Shown: in pieces, positions 1 through 14,451 of the stretch | Numbering within the stretch: position 1 is the stretch's first letter | Layout of the letters: the number at the start of each line of letters is the position of its first letter | DNA from: Neocallimastix lanati (nom. inval.) | Lineage: Eukaryota; Neocallimastigomycota; Neocallimastigomycetes; Neocallimastigales; Neocallimastigaceae | NCBI GenBank assembly: GCA_016946835.1 | Contig: JACVTC010000161.1 | Coordinates: 322,501-358,995, forward strand | Direction of reading: 5' to 3' | DNA: 36,495 bases | Translations under genes and position numbers: made by a program | The notes under the pieces: model-generated | The model's database searches: none | Told to the model about the DNA's origin: nothing | Seen by the model: the letters and a program-made list of their open reading frames with translations, nothing else

Positions 1-1987
1 ATAAATACTCTTTATTTATTATTTATTAATAAATATTCTTTTGTTATTATTTATTATTTAATTATTCTATTATTTAATATTTATTATTTATTATTTATTA
101 TTTATTATTTATTAATAAATACTCTTTATTTATTATTTATTATTTATTAATAAATACTCTTTATTTGTTATTTATTATTTATTATTTATTAATAAATACT
201 CTTTATTTGTTATTTATTATTTATTATTTATTAATAAATACTCTTTATTTGTTATTTATTATTTATTATTTATTAATAAATACTCTTTATTTGTTATTTA
301 TTATTTATTATTTATTAATAAATACTCTTTATTTATTATTTATTATTTATTAATAAATACTCTTTATTTGTTATTTATTATTTATTAATAAATACTCTTT
401 ATTTGTTATTTATTATTTATTATTTATTAATAAATACTCTTTATTTGTTATTTATTATTTATTATTTATTAATAAATACTCTTTATTTATTATTTATTAT
501 TTATTAATAAATACTCTTTATTTGTTATTTATTATTTATTATTTATTAATAAATACTCTTTATTTATTATTTATTATTTATTAATAAATACTCTTTATTT
601 GTTATTTATTATTTATTATTTATTAATAAATACTCTTTATTTATTATTTATTATTTATTAATAAATACTCTTTATTTGTTATTTATTATTTATTAATAAA
701 TACTCTTTATTTATTATTTATTATTTATTATTTATTAATAAATACTCTTTATTTATTATTTATTATTTATTATTTATTAATAAATACTCTTTTTATTATT
801 TATTATTTATTATTTATTATTTATTATTTATTAATAAATACTCTTTTTTTATTATTTATTAATAAATACTCTTTATTTATTATTTATTAATAAATATTCT
901 TTTGTTATTATTTATTATTCAATTATTCAATTATTTATTATTTATTATTTATTAATAAATACTCTTTTTATTATTTATTATTTATTATTTATTATTTATT
1001 AATATATACTCTTTTTATTATTTATTATTTATTATTTATTATTTATTAATAAATACTCTTTTTATTATTTATTATTTATTATTTATTAATAAATACTCTT
1101 TTTATTATTTATTATTTATTATTTATTAATAAATACTCTTTTTATTATTTATTATTTATTATTTATTAATAAATACTCTTTTTATTATTTATTATTTATT
1201 ATTTATTAATAAATACTCTTTTTATTATTTATTATTTATTATTTATTATTTATTAATAAATACTCTTTTTATTATTTATTATTTATTATTTATTAATATA
1301 TACTCTTTTTATTATTTATTATTTATTATTTATTATTTATTAATAAATACTCTTTTTATTATTTATTATTTATTATTTATTAATAAATACTCTTTTTATT
1401 ATTTATTATTTATTATTTATTAATAAATACTCTTTTTATTATTTATTATTTATTATTTATTAATAAATACTCTTTTTATTATTTATTATTTATTATTTAT
1501 TAATAAATACTCTTTTTATTATTTATTATTTATTATTTATTATTTATTAATAAATACTCTTTTTATTATTTATTATTTATTATTTATTAATAAATACTCT
1601 TTTTATTATTTATTATTTATTATTTATTAATAAATACTCTTTTTATTATTTATTATTTATTATTTATTATTTATTAATAAATACTCTTTTTATTATTTAT
1701 TATTTATTATTTATTAATAAATACTCTTTTTATTATTTATTATTTATTATTTATTAATAAATACTCTTTTTATTATTTATTATTTATTATTTATTAATAA
1801 ATACTCTTTTTATTATTTATTATTTATTATTTATTAATAAATACTCTTTTTATTATTTATTATTTATTATTTATTAATAAATACTCTTTTTATTATTTAT
1901 TATTTATTATTTATTAATAAATACTCTTTTTATTATTTATTATTTATTATTTATTATTTATTAATAAATACTCTTTTTATTATTTAA
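1..1987. repeat. AT-only minisatellite, ~40-bp unit
   Basis: About 48 tandem units, each made of two to five ATTATTT modules followed by TATTTATTAATAAATA and CTC. The commonest period is 40 bp (for example 1381 to 1421 to 1461), with variants near 35, 42 and 47 bp from gain or loss of one 7-bp module. Units before about 840 mostly carry CTCTTTATTTG; units after 960 carry CTCTTTTTATT. TATTTATTAATAAATA is a perfect 16-bp palindrome, so every unit can form a cruciform. Non-repeat joints with TATT(C/A)AATTATTC-like sequence occur near 60, 915 and 1985. The apparent ORF across 165-353 is only the repeat read in one frame. Confidence 0.97.
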
Positions 1988-4066
1988 TTATTCTACTATT
2001 TAACTACTGAATAATGGAATGAACTATCAATATATTTATTTCATTGATTCATTCATTTATGTATGAAGGAAGGAATAAGGTGACCAAAAAAAAAAATAAA
2101 AATTTTTTTTTTGTCAGAGGCCAAATGATGAGATGCTCCTTTTTGCATATTTTTTTATTATTCATAATAGAAATAAAAAAAGGGAAAAAAAATCAAAAAA
2201 GTTAAAAAAAAAAAAAAAAAAAAAAACTTTAAATTAATTAAATTAATAAAAAATAAATAATAATAATATTATTAATAAATAAAAATATTATTAATAATAA
2301 GAGTATTAATAATAAGAGTATTGATTAATAATTGAATAATTGAATAATTGAATAATTTGAAATAAAAAGTTTAGAAATTAAAATGAATAGCAAATGTTTC
2401 ATTTTGCATCAAAATCATGTTAGTATACATAAATAGTAAAAAAAAGGAAAAAAGGAAAAAAAAAAAAAAAAAAAAAAAAGATGATTATGATGATATTCCA
2501 TACAACAAATTAATAAAAAATAAAAAAAAAAAAAATAAAGAATACAAATTCAAAAAAATACAGAAATTATATTATTATGAATGATTATAATAATAAATTA
2601 ATAATAACAAATTAATAATAACAAATTAATAATACTTTATAGAAATAATAATACTAATAAATTAATAATATAAATACCAATAAAAATACTAATAAAATAA
2701 TAATGCAAATATAAATATTAATAATATAAATATTAATATATACATAGGCATGCATGCATGCATGCATACATAGTTAGATATATTTATTTATTTATCTATT
2801 TTTATATTATATATTTATCTATTTATATATTTATTTATTTATATATTTTTATATTTATGTATTTATATATTTATATATTTATCTATTTATATATTTAAAG
2901 AATAGAAAGAAGTTTATTTAAATCATCATTTAATGAAAAAAGTCTTTTGATCATTCCTTTTTTTTTTTTTTTATTTCTTTCTATTGAATTTTATTCTTTT
3001 TTTTTTTATTTAGAAAGAAGTTGAAGATTAATTATTATAAATTTTACTTTTCTTCTTCTTCTTCTTCTACTTTAAATATTTTTAAATCAACAAAATTCAA
3101 ATCTCTTAATTAATATAAATAAAAATATTTATATTAATTTAAAGTGCCTGAATATAAGCTAAGCTAAGTTAAGCTAAGCTAAAAAAAAAATAAAATAAAA
3201 AAAAAAAAAAAGATATTTAAAGTGCTTTGAGTTGTATAAAATTTTTTATTTTTTTTTATTTTTATTTTTAATTTTTTTATTTTTATTTAATTTTTTAATT
3301 TCAAAAATTTCCTTTTTTGGTTATTTATTTAATTTTTTTTTTAAAAAAAATTTTTAAAAAAAAAATTTTAAATTAAAAAATAAAAATAAAAAAAATTTTT
3401 TTTTTAATTGAATTTCATTGCATTCATTAAGTTGTTAAGGAGAATTAAAGAATTTCTACCACAACACAACACTCTCCCTTACTTACTTACTTACTTAACA
3501 ACAACACTTTCACCTACTAACTAACAATTCAAATGTTTGAAATGTCATTCATTTAATATATAATGATAGGAATAACATCAATATTCCAATGTATTATTAT
3601 CATTTTATTATTCTTTTTTTTATTTATTTTTTTATTCTTTTTTTTGTTCTTTGCTTTTTATCTCCTTTCATTTCTTTTCTTTTCTTTCTTTCTTTGAATG
3701 TTTTCTTCTTCATTTTTTTTTTTTTTTCTTTTTTTTTTTTCTGTTTTTTTTTTCTGTTTTTTCTGTTTTTTTAATTAATAAAAATTACATAAATTTTACA
3801 TATATTATAATATATTGAAAATAAATAATATTAAATATATTCTATTTATTAGATCATATATTGAAATATAAATGTTATATAAAACATAGATTAAAGTATA
3901 AATGCATTAAATTAAATTCATTGTTAAATGATAATATATAAACAATATAAATGTAATATATTTGTATAATATATTGAAATATATGGAATGCATTTAAAAT
4001 AAAAAAATTTTTTAATTATCGAAATTTTAAAAAAAGTAAAAAAAAAGTAAAAAAAAAGTAAAAATT

Positions 4067-4165
4067 GAAGGAAAGAGAAGAGAAGAAAAGAGAAGAGAAG
4101 GAAAGAAAAGAGAAGAGAAGAGAAGAGAAGAGAAGGGAAGAGAAGAAAAGAGAAGAAAAGAAAAG
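4067..4165. repeat. Pure purine AGAAG/GAAAAG tract
   Basis: About 100 bp with only A and G on the plus strand, built from AGAAG and AGAAAAG modules. An unbroken polypurine/polypyrimidine tract of this length can form triplex (H-) DNA. The minus-strand open frame over it encodes only Phe/Leu/Ser slippage products. Confidence 0.85.
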
Positions 4166-4774
4166 TCAAACGTCAACTAAGAAAAAGTGGAAATGAATTG
4201 AATGACTTTTCTTCCACTGTCAATGAATGCCATTTTATTTAATGAAGAAATTATTTAATATTTTATTTTATTGCATTTTATTTTTTATAAATATTTTAAT
4301 TTTAAAATATTTTTTTTAAAAAAAAAATAAATATCTATATATATTTAATAAATATCTTTATATATTTAATAAATATCTTTATATTTATATATATATTATA
4401 GGAAAAAAAAAAAAAAGAAAAAAGAAAGATTAAAGGATAATCCATTTAGATGATAGTAATAATATAAAAGAATAGAGTAGAGTAGAGTAGAGTAGAACTG
4501 AATAGTGATGGAGAATCCATCTTTCAATAGGATTTAACTTTTATATATATATATTAATATATTTAATTAATTTTAATTATTTTTATAAAATAATTATTTT
4601 ATAAAATACATATATCTATGAAATATAATAAATAAAATTTTATTGAAAAAAAAAAATAAAAAAAAAAAAGAATAGAAGATGATGATGATGATGGTAGTGG
4701 TGGTGGTATTTTAATATTTCTTAATGTTTTTATTATTATTATTATTGTTGTTGTTATTGTTGTTGTTATTATTA

Positions 4775-4779
4775 CATAT

Positions 4780-4866
<87 letters not shown>

Positions 4867-4868
4867 TT
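4775..4868. repeat. (TTTA)n microsatellite
   Basis: About 23 uninterrupted TTTA units. They give a spurious Leu-Phe-Ile-Tyr repeat frame at 4724-4918, which is not a gene. Confidence 0.95.
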
Positions 4869-4890
4869 ATTTTGACTTTTTTATTAATTT

Positions 4891-5497
4891 TTTTTTGTTA
4901 GTTATAGACTACAAATAAAATTTTCTTTTTTATTGTTTTTTTTTTTTTTTTATTTTTTTTATTCTATAAAATAATGAAAAGGATTAGAATTTATGAAAGA
5001 GATTTATATTTCTTATTTATAAAGAGTAAAAGCAATAAAAAAAAAAAATAATAATAGATTTTTTTAAAGAAAAAAAAAAAAAAAAAAGATAGAAACGTAG
5101 TTTAAATATAGCTTATTGTATTGTATTTTTTTAGTATATAATAAAAAAAAAGAAAATTAATAATAATAAATGCTTATTTTCTTTTTCTTTTGTTATCGAC
5201 TCGACTACAAATAAAAAGAAAAAAAAATTTTTTTTATTACTTTTTATTACTTTTTATTTTATAAAATAATGAAAAGGATTAGAGTTTATGAAAGAGATTT
5301 ATATTATTTTATATTTTTTCTTGTATTATCTTTCTAATTAATAAAGAGTAAAAAAAAAGTAATGGATTTTTTTAAAGTAAAAAAAAAAAAAAGAGAGAGA
5401 AATGTAGTTTTAAAATAGCTTATCGTATTGTATTTTTTAGGATATAACAAGAAAAAAAAATTGATATTAATAATAATAAATAATAATAAATGCTTTT
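4891..5497 (+). repeat. Tandem duplication, two ~300-bp copies
   Basis: Two head-to-tail copies at about 4895-5175 and 5188-5497. Both run through the same landmarks in the same order: GACTACAAATAAAA, ATAAAATAATGAAAAGG, GAAAGAGATTTATATT, AATAAAGAGTAAA, ATAGCTTAT(T/C)GTATTGTA and AATAATAAATGCTT. They differ mainly in homopolymer length plus one ~30-bp insertion. No reading frame is conserved between them, so this looks like a non-coding segmental duplication. Confidence 0.85.
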
Positions 5498-5854
5498 TTT
5501 TTTTTTTTTTTCTTTTTTTTTCCCTTTTTTTTTTTTTTTATTATTATTTTTTAACGAAATTAAATAAAATTAATTGCATTAATGTAAGTAAATAGGCTTA
5601 AATACATGTATATATATATATTTTTATAATGTTGCCTATTCAAATTGGATTTAATATGTATATATATATAATAGGCATTTTGATATCGAGAAAAAAAATA
5701 TAAATTTTTATTTAAATATATATGAATTAAAAAATGCATATCTTCTCTATTTTAAAAAAAAAAAAAGTAAAATAATATTCTTTTTTCTGTCTTTCTATTG
5801 TATTCATTAAAATGAGAATTATTAAAAGAATTCATCAATGATATCCATATACAC

Positions 5855-5888
<34 letters not shown>

Positions 5889-7193
5889 ATATTATCTTTA
5901 ATTAGAAAGATCTCAATCTACATTGGAGCACTTCTTTCCTTTTCTTTTTTTTTCGTTTTATTTGATTATACACATACATTTCTTATGCATGTTAGTCTTT
6001 TTTATTAATTAAAATTTTATGGTCAAATAATAATAATAATAAAAAAAAAAAAAAAGCAATAAAGAAGAGAAAAAGATTTTTATTATATATCATTCTAATG
6101 CTTTCCTTTTTATTATTTTATTATTTTATTATTTTTATAAATTTTTCTCAAATTAAAAAATCAATTACATAAAATAAAAAAAAAAAAATTCAAAAAGAAT
6201 ATATTCCTCAATCTTGAATAAAAAGTTCACATTATCGCATGAAAATGGCGAAGAATGAAGAATCAAATAGTATACAAAAAAATATATATATATATATTTT
6301 TTCTTTTACTAAATAATATTAAATAAATATAAAACATAAAACCATCATAATAATAATAATAATAATAATAAATATATTATTATTAAATTATTATCATTAT
6401 CATTATCATTATCATCACAATTTAACAATTAACAATGAGTCTATTAACTCATATTAGAGAGTATGCCAAGTAAATAAAAAAAAAAAAAAAAAAAATATTA
6501 TTCTTAAAAGCTCATATTATTAATTTATTTTCTTTCTTTTTTTTTTTTTTTTTTTTCTGTTATTTTTTTTTTTTTTTTTTTTTTTTTTATTTTCTATTTT
6601 CTGTTTTCTGTTTTCTGTTTTTTTTAATTATTATCATTATTATTATTATTTTTTTTTTAAGATCCGATTAATCAAAATCATATTTTTAATTAATGCATTG
6701 CATTTCTTTTTTCTTTCGAATGGTTTCATTCTTAATTAAATAGTAAAAAAAGAAAAAAAAAATTTTTTTTTATCTTTAAATATTTTTCTAATCTTAAAAA
6801 ATAAATAAATAATAATTAATAAATAAATAATTAATAATAATAATAATAATAATTAATAAATAAATAATTTATAAATAAATGAATGAATGATTAATATATA
6901 AATAAATAATTAATAGTTAATAATAATAGTTAATAGTTAATAATAGTTAATAAATATAGTAATTTTTTAATTATTTTTTATTTTTTTTTTTATTTAAATT
7001 GAAGTCAACTTCATCGCTTATCGCTTATCGCTCATCATCATCATCATCATCATCATCAAATAAATAAAATAAAAATAGAGAGATCCATTCTATTTTTTAA
7101 AAAAAAAATATATATATATAAGACAATCCAATTCTCTCTCTCTTCTATTCTTCATTTTAAAATTTACTTTTCATTTTTTTTTATCATCACACA

Positions 7194-7266
<73 letters not shown>

Positions 7267-7376
7267 TATTATTATAATTATTATTATTATTATTATTATT
7301 TATTATTATAATTATTATTTATTAATTCTTTAAAAAAAGGATTATTATCAATGAAGTTTTCCTTTCCTTATTTTTC

Positions 7377-7413
<37 letters not shown>

Positions 7414-9322
7414 CATGAAATCATTGAAAGAAGAAATATATACATCTCAATAAATTGAACTAACTCTTAATTTAATTTTTTTTATTCATACTTTTTCTTT
7501 TGAATCAACTTATTTCTTTTCCTATCTATTCTCCATCCTTTTTCCCTTTTTCCCTTTTCCTTTTTTTTTAACTACTATTTAATTATATCAAACATTAAAT
7601 TTTCCTTTTCCTTTTCCTTTCTCTTTAATTTCACTTTCATCTTCACCTTCACCTTCACCTTCACCTTCTCTCTTTCTCTCTTTCTATCTCTCTTTTTTCT
7701 TTTTTTTTCTTTTCTTTCTCTAAAAATTTTTATTTAAAAATTTCAAAATTCAAAAAAAAAAAAAATTAAATTAAATTAATTGAAATTCAATTGAATCAAT
7801 TAATTTCAATATATTATTAATACATTACAATATATTACTTATTAATATAGTAATCACGTTTTAAATAAGTTTCCTTCTATGGATTTAACTGTTAATAATA
7901 TATTAATTTATACTGTTTTACATATATTCCTTTTTACTATTAATATATTTCAGCCATTCAATGCATTTAATATTACATTAAAATGGATCAACTTTTTATT
8001 TATATTAATAATATGCTTTATATATATATTATAATATAAATAACATATATTAATAATATATTATTATAACTTTTATTCATTTCTTTATCAATAAATTAAA
8101 AAAAAAGCATGGAAATATATTATTCAATTTATTTTAATCTATGGATTAAATGTATGAACAATACATTAAATAAATTAATATAAAATATTTATTTAATATA
8201 TTTCAATTAATTAATAATATATGTATAATATATTAGAGTACGTTTACAGTAGATTCATTTTAAAAAATTAAATAAAAAATGGACGAAAATTTAATTAAAT
8301 AATATATTAATATATTATATTAATATATTGAAATCCATATAGTATAATGTAATTCTAATTAATTGTATTTTAGATTAAAGCCTTTTTTTTGTTATAAAAA
8401 AAAGTCAAACTCTTTTATTATATATATAAGTGAATAAAATAATTACATATTAAATAAATATATAAATAAAGTAAGTGCATGAATGTACATAATTAAATAA
8501 ATTTCATCGGTTTTTAAAGTAAAAAAAAAAAAAAAAGAATTATTATAAAAAGTTTTTATTTAATGATCATTTAATGATTATTAATGATTAATAAGTTAAT
8601 AAGATTTTTTTCTTTTTTTTTTTTTTTTGGTTTAAATTTTTTTTTTTTTGGTTTAATTTTAGGCTAAATAAAAGAAAATTAAAAAAAAAAAAAAAAAGGA
8701 AAGAAAGAAATGAGAAAGAGAAATGAGAGAATAGGAAAGAAAAGAAAGAAAAGAAAAAAAAAATTTTCTAATTTAACTTATTATTTGTTTTTTTTTTTAA
8801 TTTTCTTTTAATTTTGCTTTAATAGTTATTAAAATATATTTTTTTTTTTAATAAATGAAAAAATTAAGTTACAGCTACTGAAGGGAAATACCTTTTGTAT
8901 TTCATTGGAATTGAAGTCCCTAATTTCATTTCCTATTTTTTTTTTTTTTTTTTTTTTTGTTATTTTTGTTATTTTTAAATTCTTTATTCGTCTTATTCTA
9001 TTCTAATTATTTCTTTTATTTAAAATTTGTTGGTCGTTGTTTGTTGCTGGTTGAATGTTTGTTGGTTGTTAGTCATATTTTTCCTTTTTTTTTTTTTTTT
9101 TGGTTAACATAAATAAAAAAAAATTAAGAAATAAGATCAAATTAAATATTAAAAAAAAAAAAAAAAAAAAAAAGTAAAACTATTTAAAATAAAAATTAAA
9201 TAGAAAGATAGAAAACTAAAACTAAAACTGAAAAGTAAAACTTAGAAATGTTATCTTATCATTATTAATTATATGATTTCGTTCATTTATTCAATAAAAA
9301 TGATTTTAAACTCATTCAATAC

Positions 9323-9380
<58 letters not shown>

Positions 9381-9790
9381 GACTTTTAATTAAACGACTT
9401 TTTAATTAATTAATTAATTAATAAATTTCATCAGTTTTCTTCAATTACTCACACACACACACACACACACAATTTTTCTTTCTTTTAAACTAATATATTA
9501 CTATTTCTATTTGTTCATTTCAAATCTTTTCTTTCTCTCTCTCTCTCTCTCTTCTTCTACTATTATTACTATTATTAATTATTAATATTAATTATTAATA
9601 TTAATTATTCAAGTCTTTTAATTTCAGTTTTTTTTTTTAATTATTCATTAATATTTTTATTTTAATATTTTTTTATATTATTTTTTTTTTAATTTTTTTT
9701 TAATAATTAAATTAATAAAATTTAATTAAAAAATAAAAAAAATTTTAATTATAAAAAAAACAAAAAAAAAAAAAATATAAAAAAATTTTT

Positions 9791-9822
<32 letters not shown>

Positions 9823-9997
9823 TTTCTTTGCTTTCAAAAACTTTTATAAAAAGAAATTAAAAAAAAAATAATAAAAATTAAAATAAAAAATATATTAAAA
9901 AAAAAAAAATAATAAAAACTATTAAAAATAATAATAAAAAAATTAAAAAATAATAATAAAACTAATAATAAAAATAGGATAATTAATAATAATAATA

Positions 9998-10028
<31 letters not shown>

Positions 10029-12269
10029 ATTAAATATAAAAATAAAATAAAAAAAATTAATGAAAGATTTAAAATTTTAAAATAAAAGAAAGATATAAAA
10101 AAACAAAAAAAAAAAAAAAATTAAAAGAAAATTTGAATTAATAAAATAGTAATAATAAAAAAAGTACTTTTTTATTTTTATTATTTTTATAATATTTTTC
10201 TATATCAATTTTTTTTTTTTAAAAGAAGCTGCTCTAATAGAACTTTATAATCTTTTTTTTATTTTATATAGTAAAATAAATTAATTTTTTTTTATTTTAC
10301 AACTAACAAAATAAAACAAAATAATAATAATAATAATATAATTATTATTTAAAAAAAACTAATTAATAAATAATAATAAAAAAAAAAATAACTTTTTTTT
10401 TTTTATTTATTGATTTTAAAGAAAAAAAATTAAAAAAAACAATATATTTTTTTTTCTAAAAGAATTATTATAATAATAAGAGATTATTATATATTTTTTT
10501 TTCTATTATATTTTTTTTTATAAATTAGAATTTAGAAAATATATTATTAATATTTATTTATTTTTTTATATTAAATAATATTTTTTTTCTTATAAATCAA
10601 TTTATTTATATATATATAAAAAAGAAAAAAGTTATAGTTTTAATAACTAATACTAATCGTTTTTTTATATTAAAATATTAAAAAAAAAGAAAATTAATAA
10701 ATTAAAATTTATTAACCTATCGATCTTTTTTTTATTTAAAATAATAATAATAATATATTCTTTTTTATTTTTAAATTTGATGATATAATAATATTAGAAA
10801 AATTTTTGATAAAAAACCCCTTATTTTTTAATATTTTTATATCACTTTTTTATATAAAAGAAAAAAATTATTTAATGTCATATTAAATAAAATAAATAGT
10901 AAAACTTTTTTTTTTGGAACTATTGAATAATTAATTTTTTTTTTAAATTTTAAAAACTTTTTTTTTTATTATTCTTTTATCTTTTGATATTTCTTTTTTT
11001 TTTTCTGTACAATAAAACTATCTGTAGGAAAATAGTATTTTATTAAACATAAAAAAAAAAAAGAAATTTAAAGGATAAAGAAAGAAAAAAAACCTCAACT
11101 AATTTATTAAATTAAATCAACAACATCAATAATAATAATAAAATAAACTAAAAAAACCTTTATTTATTAATTATAACAAACTTAGAATTTAATATTTATT
11201 TAGTAATATTTATTTATTTTTTTTTTACCTAAAATAATAATAATAACAGTAATTAAAAACAAAACAAAATAAAAAAACAATTAATTAGTGTTTTTTTAAT
11301 ATTATAAATTATTTATTAAATAATATAATACTCTCTTTTACATAAAAAAAAAAAAGAAAAATAATCTATCTATTTTTTTTATTAAAAAAAAACTCAACTC
11401 TATAAACTTAATAATAAATATATAAAAGTAATTATTAGTTTTTTTTTTATTTTTTATTATAATAATTAATATTTTTATTTTATTTTATTTTATTTTATTA
11501 TTTTTTTTATAAAAATGAAAGATAGTGATAAAAAAAATAAGAATTTATTTTTATTTTTTTTTAAAAAAAAACCATTGATATGCTCTCTACCTTTTTTTAT
11601 TTATTTATTATATTGGTTATGAACAAATAATAATTATTTACATATTAAAAATGATGAATATAACAATAAGTTACCCGTTACATTTATAATTATAAAAAAA
11701 ATAGAAATATAATGAAAAGAAAATATTAGAAAAAAGAATACCACTAAATACTATAATTAGATAATGAATAAAGATAAATAGATAGATAGATATTAAAGTT
11801 ATAAAAAAAGGAAGGATATAATTATACCAATACCATCAATACAATGGAATAATAATAATTATTTTGAAAAAAAATAGTAATATATGTATATATAATATAA
11901 ATAAATAATAGGAAAATTAGAAATTCCTTTAATTTTAATCAATAGAAATGATTCGAAATTTATTAGAATAATATTATTAAAATGATAAGATAAAAAGAAA
12001 TGAAGAAATAAAAAATATTACAAAGTATAGAAAGATTAATAGGCTAAATTAGTTTAAAAAAGAAATATTTTAAATAGAAAAATAGGGAGCATTATAAAAT
12101 AGGAATAATGAAAATGAATAGATATATATATGAATCATGGCTTTTTTTTAATGTTCTTTATAATTATTATTTTCTCCTTTAATTTTATTATTAAAATTTT
12201 TTTCATAATTAATAACCACAATATATTTATATTTATAAAATTTTAATTAAAAATTTAGTAATACTCAAC
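5498..12269. other. AT-rich non-coding stretch with microsatellites
   Basis: No gene could be supported. Simple repeats include (CTAT)n at 5855-5890, (TCA)n at 7031-7058, (TTA)n at 7195-7325, (AT)n at 7378-7410, CCTTCA repeats near 7640-7665, (AAT)n at 9326-9376, (AC)n near 9450-9471 and (CT)n near 9535-9552. From 9600 to 11500 the sequence is almost entirely A/T with A or T runs of up to about 30. Small spliced exons cannot be excluded in such sequence. Confidence 0.75.
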
Positions 12270-12330
12270 ATGGTTAATCTTAAGCGTTTAATCTGTATTA
12301 GTAGATCAAAGAAGGAAAAGGCTCGTAAAG
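12270..12330 (+). other. Isolated exon-like island with a 5' splice site
   Basis: An ATG at 12270 opens 20 codons with clearly non-AT-rich composition: several AAG, CGT, GCT and TGT codons. They read MVNLKRLICISRSKKEKARK, followed by CGTAAAG|GTAAAATT, a plausible donor at 12331. Without splicing the frame ends at TAA 12351-12353. Codon use resembles the trehalose gene and not the surrounding A/T sequence, so this may be a first exon encoding a basic N-terminus. I could not find a matching downstream exon before 14452, and no acceptor is obvious just upstream of the trehalose gene. It could be a relic exon or chance. Confidence 0.3.
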
Positions 12331-14451
12331 GTAAAATTAATTTTTATTTATAAAAAAATGTTAATAAAGCTTGGAATGAAAAGGATGAATTTTTTTTCGA
12401 TGAAAAAATATAACAATAATAATTGATAGTAAAGTAAATTAATAATAAATTAAATAATTTAATAATAAATGAATGATTAAATAAATAATAAATAATTATC
12501 CTAATTAAATAAATGAACAAATAATAATTAATTAAATAAATAGACTAAATTGAATAATTTATATTTATAAAAGTGATTTATTTAATTATTAATTATCTAT
12601 TCATTTAATTATTATTTAATTATTTATTCATTTAATTATTATTTATTTATTTATTATTAAGATAACGAATTAAAAATAAAAAAAAAATTTTTTTAAAAAT
12701 TTTTGGTGTGACGGTTAAATAATATATTAATAATAATGATAATAAAAAAAAATTTTTTTTCATTGATAAAAAAAAAGATAAAAAAATTTTTTTTTTGAAA
12801 AAAGTTTAAAATATTTAAAAAAGTTTAAACTTTTCAAACTTTTTTAGTTTTTAGTTTGGTTTCAATCAACAATAAGCAAAAAAAAGTAGAAAACTAAAAT
12901 AAATAAATAAAGAGTGAAATTAGTTAATAAATAATAGATAGATAGTTAAATTTTAATAATAATTAATAAAAAAAATTTTTTTTTTCAAAAAAGAAATTAA
13001 CACTATCGAAATCTTTCAAAAAAGGAAAAAAAAAATTTAATAATCAATTGAAATAACAAATCATTTAATAATTAGAAAAGTAAAAATAATAAAAAGTTTA
13101 TTATAAAGTTTTTCCCCCTTTTTTTTGAAAGATATAATTGAAATAAAAAAAGAAATTTTGGATAAAAAATATAATTAATTATAAAAAAAATATTTCATAT
13201 GATATTGGATAAATGGGAAATCAAAGTAATTATAATTTTAATTTAAAAAAAAAAAAATTGAAATAAATTTGAAATTAAATAGAAAGAAATAAAAAAAAAT
13301 AAAATTGATGAATAAGTAATAATGAATGATAATGTTAGTAATTTATAATTATAAATATAAAGATTTAAGCTTTAAGCGATGATATAAAAAAAGATAAAAA
13401 AAGATTCAAAAAAAAAAAAAAAAAAGAGATTAAAATAAATAGACAAAGTAATTGAGTGAGAGAGATTGAACCGGAAAAAGTAAAATGAAAATAAATACAT
13501 AAATAAATAAATAAATAGATAGATAAGTAGATTAATATAAATATAAATAAAGAGAGTCTATATAAAGAGTTAAAAAGAATAACTCTATTGGATATGAAGC
13601 AGAGTAATGAATTATGAAAAAAAAAAGTCAAAAATAATTTTTTTCATTATTTTTGATATATTAAAAAAAGAAAAGTAAACAGGAAATTTTTTTTAATAGA
13701 ATGATAAACTTTTAACCCAATTTTTTTATCTTTGTATAATATTTATATATATAATTATAATTTAAAACTAACCAATATCTGTCTTTTTTTTTCTTCTTAT
13801 TATACTATATTCATATACTTTTTTTATTTTTTTACTTTTATTCTTTATCGTACTATATCACTTCCATTTTAACTTTTAACTATAATCTTTGAAAAATAAA
13901 AACATTATTCTATTAAATAATAAATAAACTCAATGACGAATTAAAATTATTAAAAATTAATCAACTTTTATTGAAATTTTATATACTTTTTTTATTCATA
14001 TTATTGGAATTGTTATTGCTATTTTTTTGTTTTTTATTTCATATGTATTAAACTCTACTACAATCAAAACCTATTTCTACAATTATTCATTTAATAATAC
14101 GTTTAAAAAATTATTTAACACAATTCCTTCATAATTTTTTCAATAAATCATTCAAATATCATTCAATAAATTCTTAAAATATAATGATCTAAATTATTTA
14201 AATATTATGAAATAAATTAATCAATAATTATGAAATAAAATTAAATTATTCACAATACACACTTATCACTTTTCAACAACTAATTTGATAAAACATTCAC
14301 ACTTTACAATAAATTATTCAATAAATCATCATTCAATAAATTGTCCATTGACTGATTTCATTTGAAAAAAAAATTTTTTTTATTTTTCAATTTGTTTTTA
14401 AATAAATAAAAATTATCAATTTTTATTTTTTTCTTTTTTGTGGGATTCTTC
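12331..14451. other. AT-rich upstream region of the trehalose gene
   Basis: No recognisable gene. It should contain the promoter and 5' UTR of the gene at 14452, but TATA-like words are too common in this composition to assign one. A slightly less AT-rich patch at 13440-13620 gives only low-complexity frames in both directions. The last ~450 bp are rich in CAAT, TTCA and ACAC words compared with the A/T runs further upstream. Confidence 0.6.

Larger units (their letters stand above)
1988..4890. other. AT-rich non-coding stretch with simple repeats
   Basis: No convincing gene is visible on either strand. The stretch holds long A and T runs, (GCAT)5 at 2748-2767, a decayed AAGCT/AAGTT repeat near 3155-3182, (CTTA)n near 3478-3497, an AGAAG purine tract at 4067-4165, short GAT and GGT runs near 4678-4708 and (TTTA)n at 4775-4868. 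Open frames here translate to Leu/Phe/Ile/Tyr strings that follow the repeats and carry no coding signal. Confidence 0.8.

Noticed and set aside
165-353. Open frame with Leu/Ile/Tyr repeats
   Set aside because: It is the minisatellite translated; no start context, no complexity and no end outside the repeat.
1-1987. CRISPR-like array
   Set aside because: There are no unique spacers; variation is only in the count of ATTATTT modules, and the DNA is eukaryotic.
3589-4169. Phe- and Leu-rich open frames on both strands
   Set aside because: They follow T runs and the AGAAG tract and vanish if the simple repeats are masked.
4724-4918. Leu then Tyr-Leu-Phe-Ile repeat frame
   Set aside because: Direct translation of (ATT)n and (TTTA)n microsatellites.
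13365-13631. Minus-strand 88-codon frame
   Set aside because: Low-complexity Ile/Tyr/Leu/Phe from (TAAA)n and A runs; no motif, and the start is at a repeat edge.
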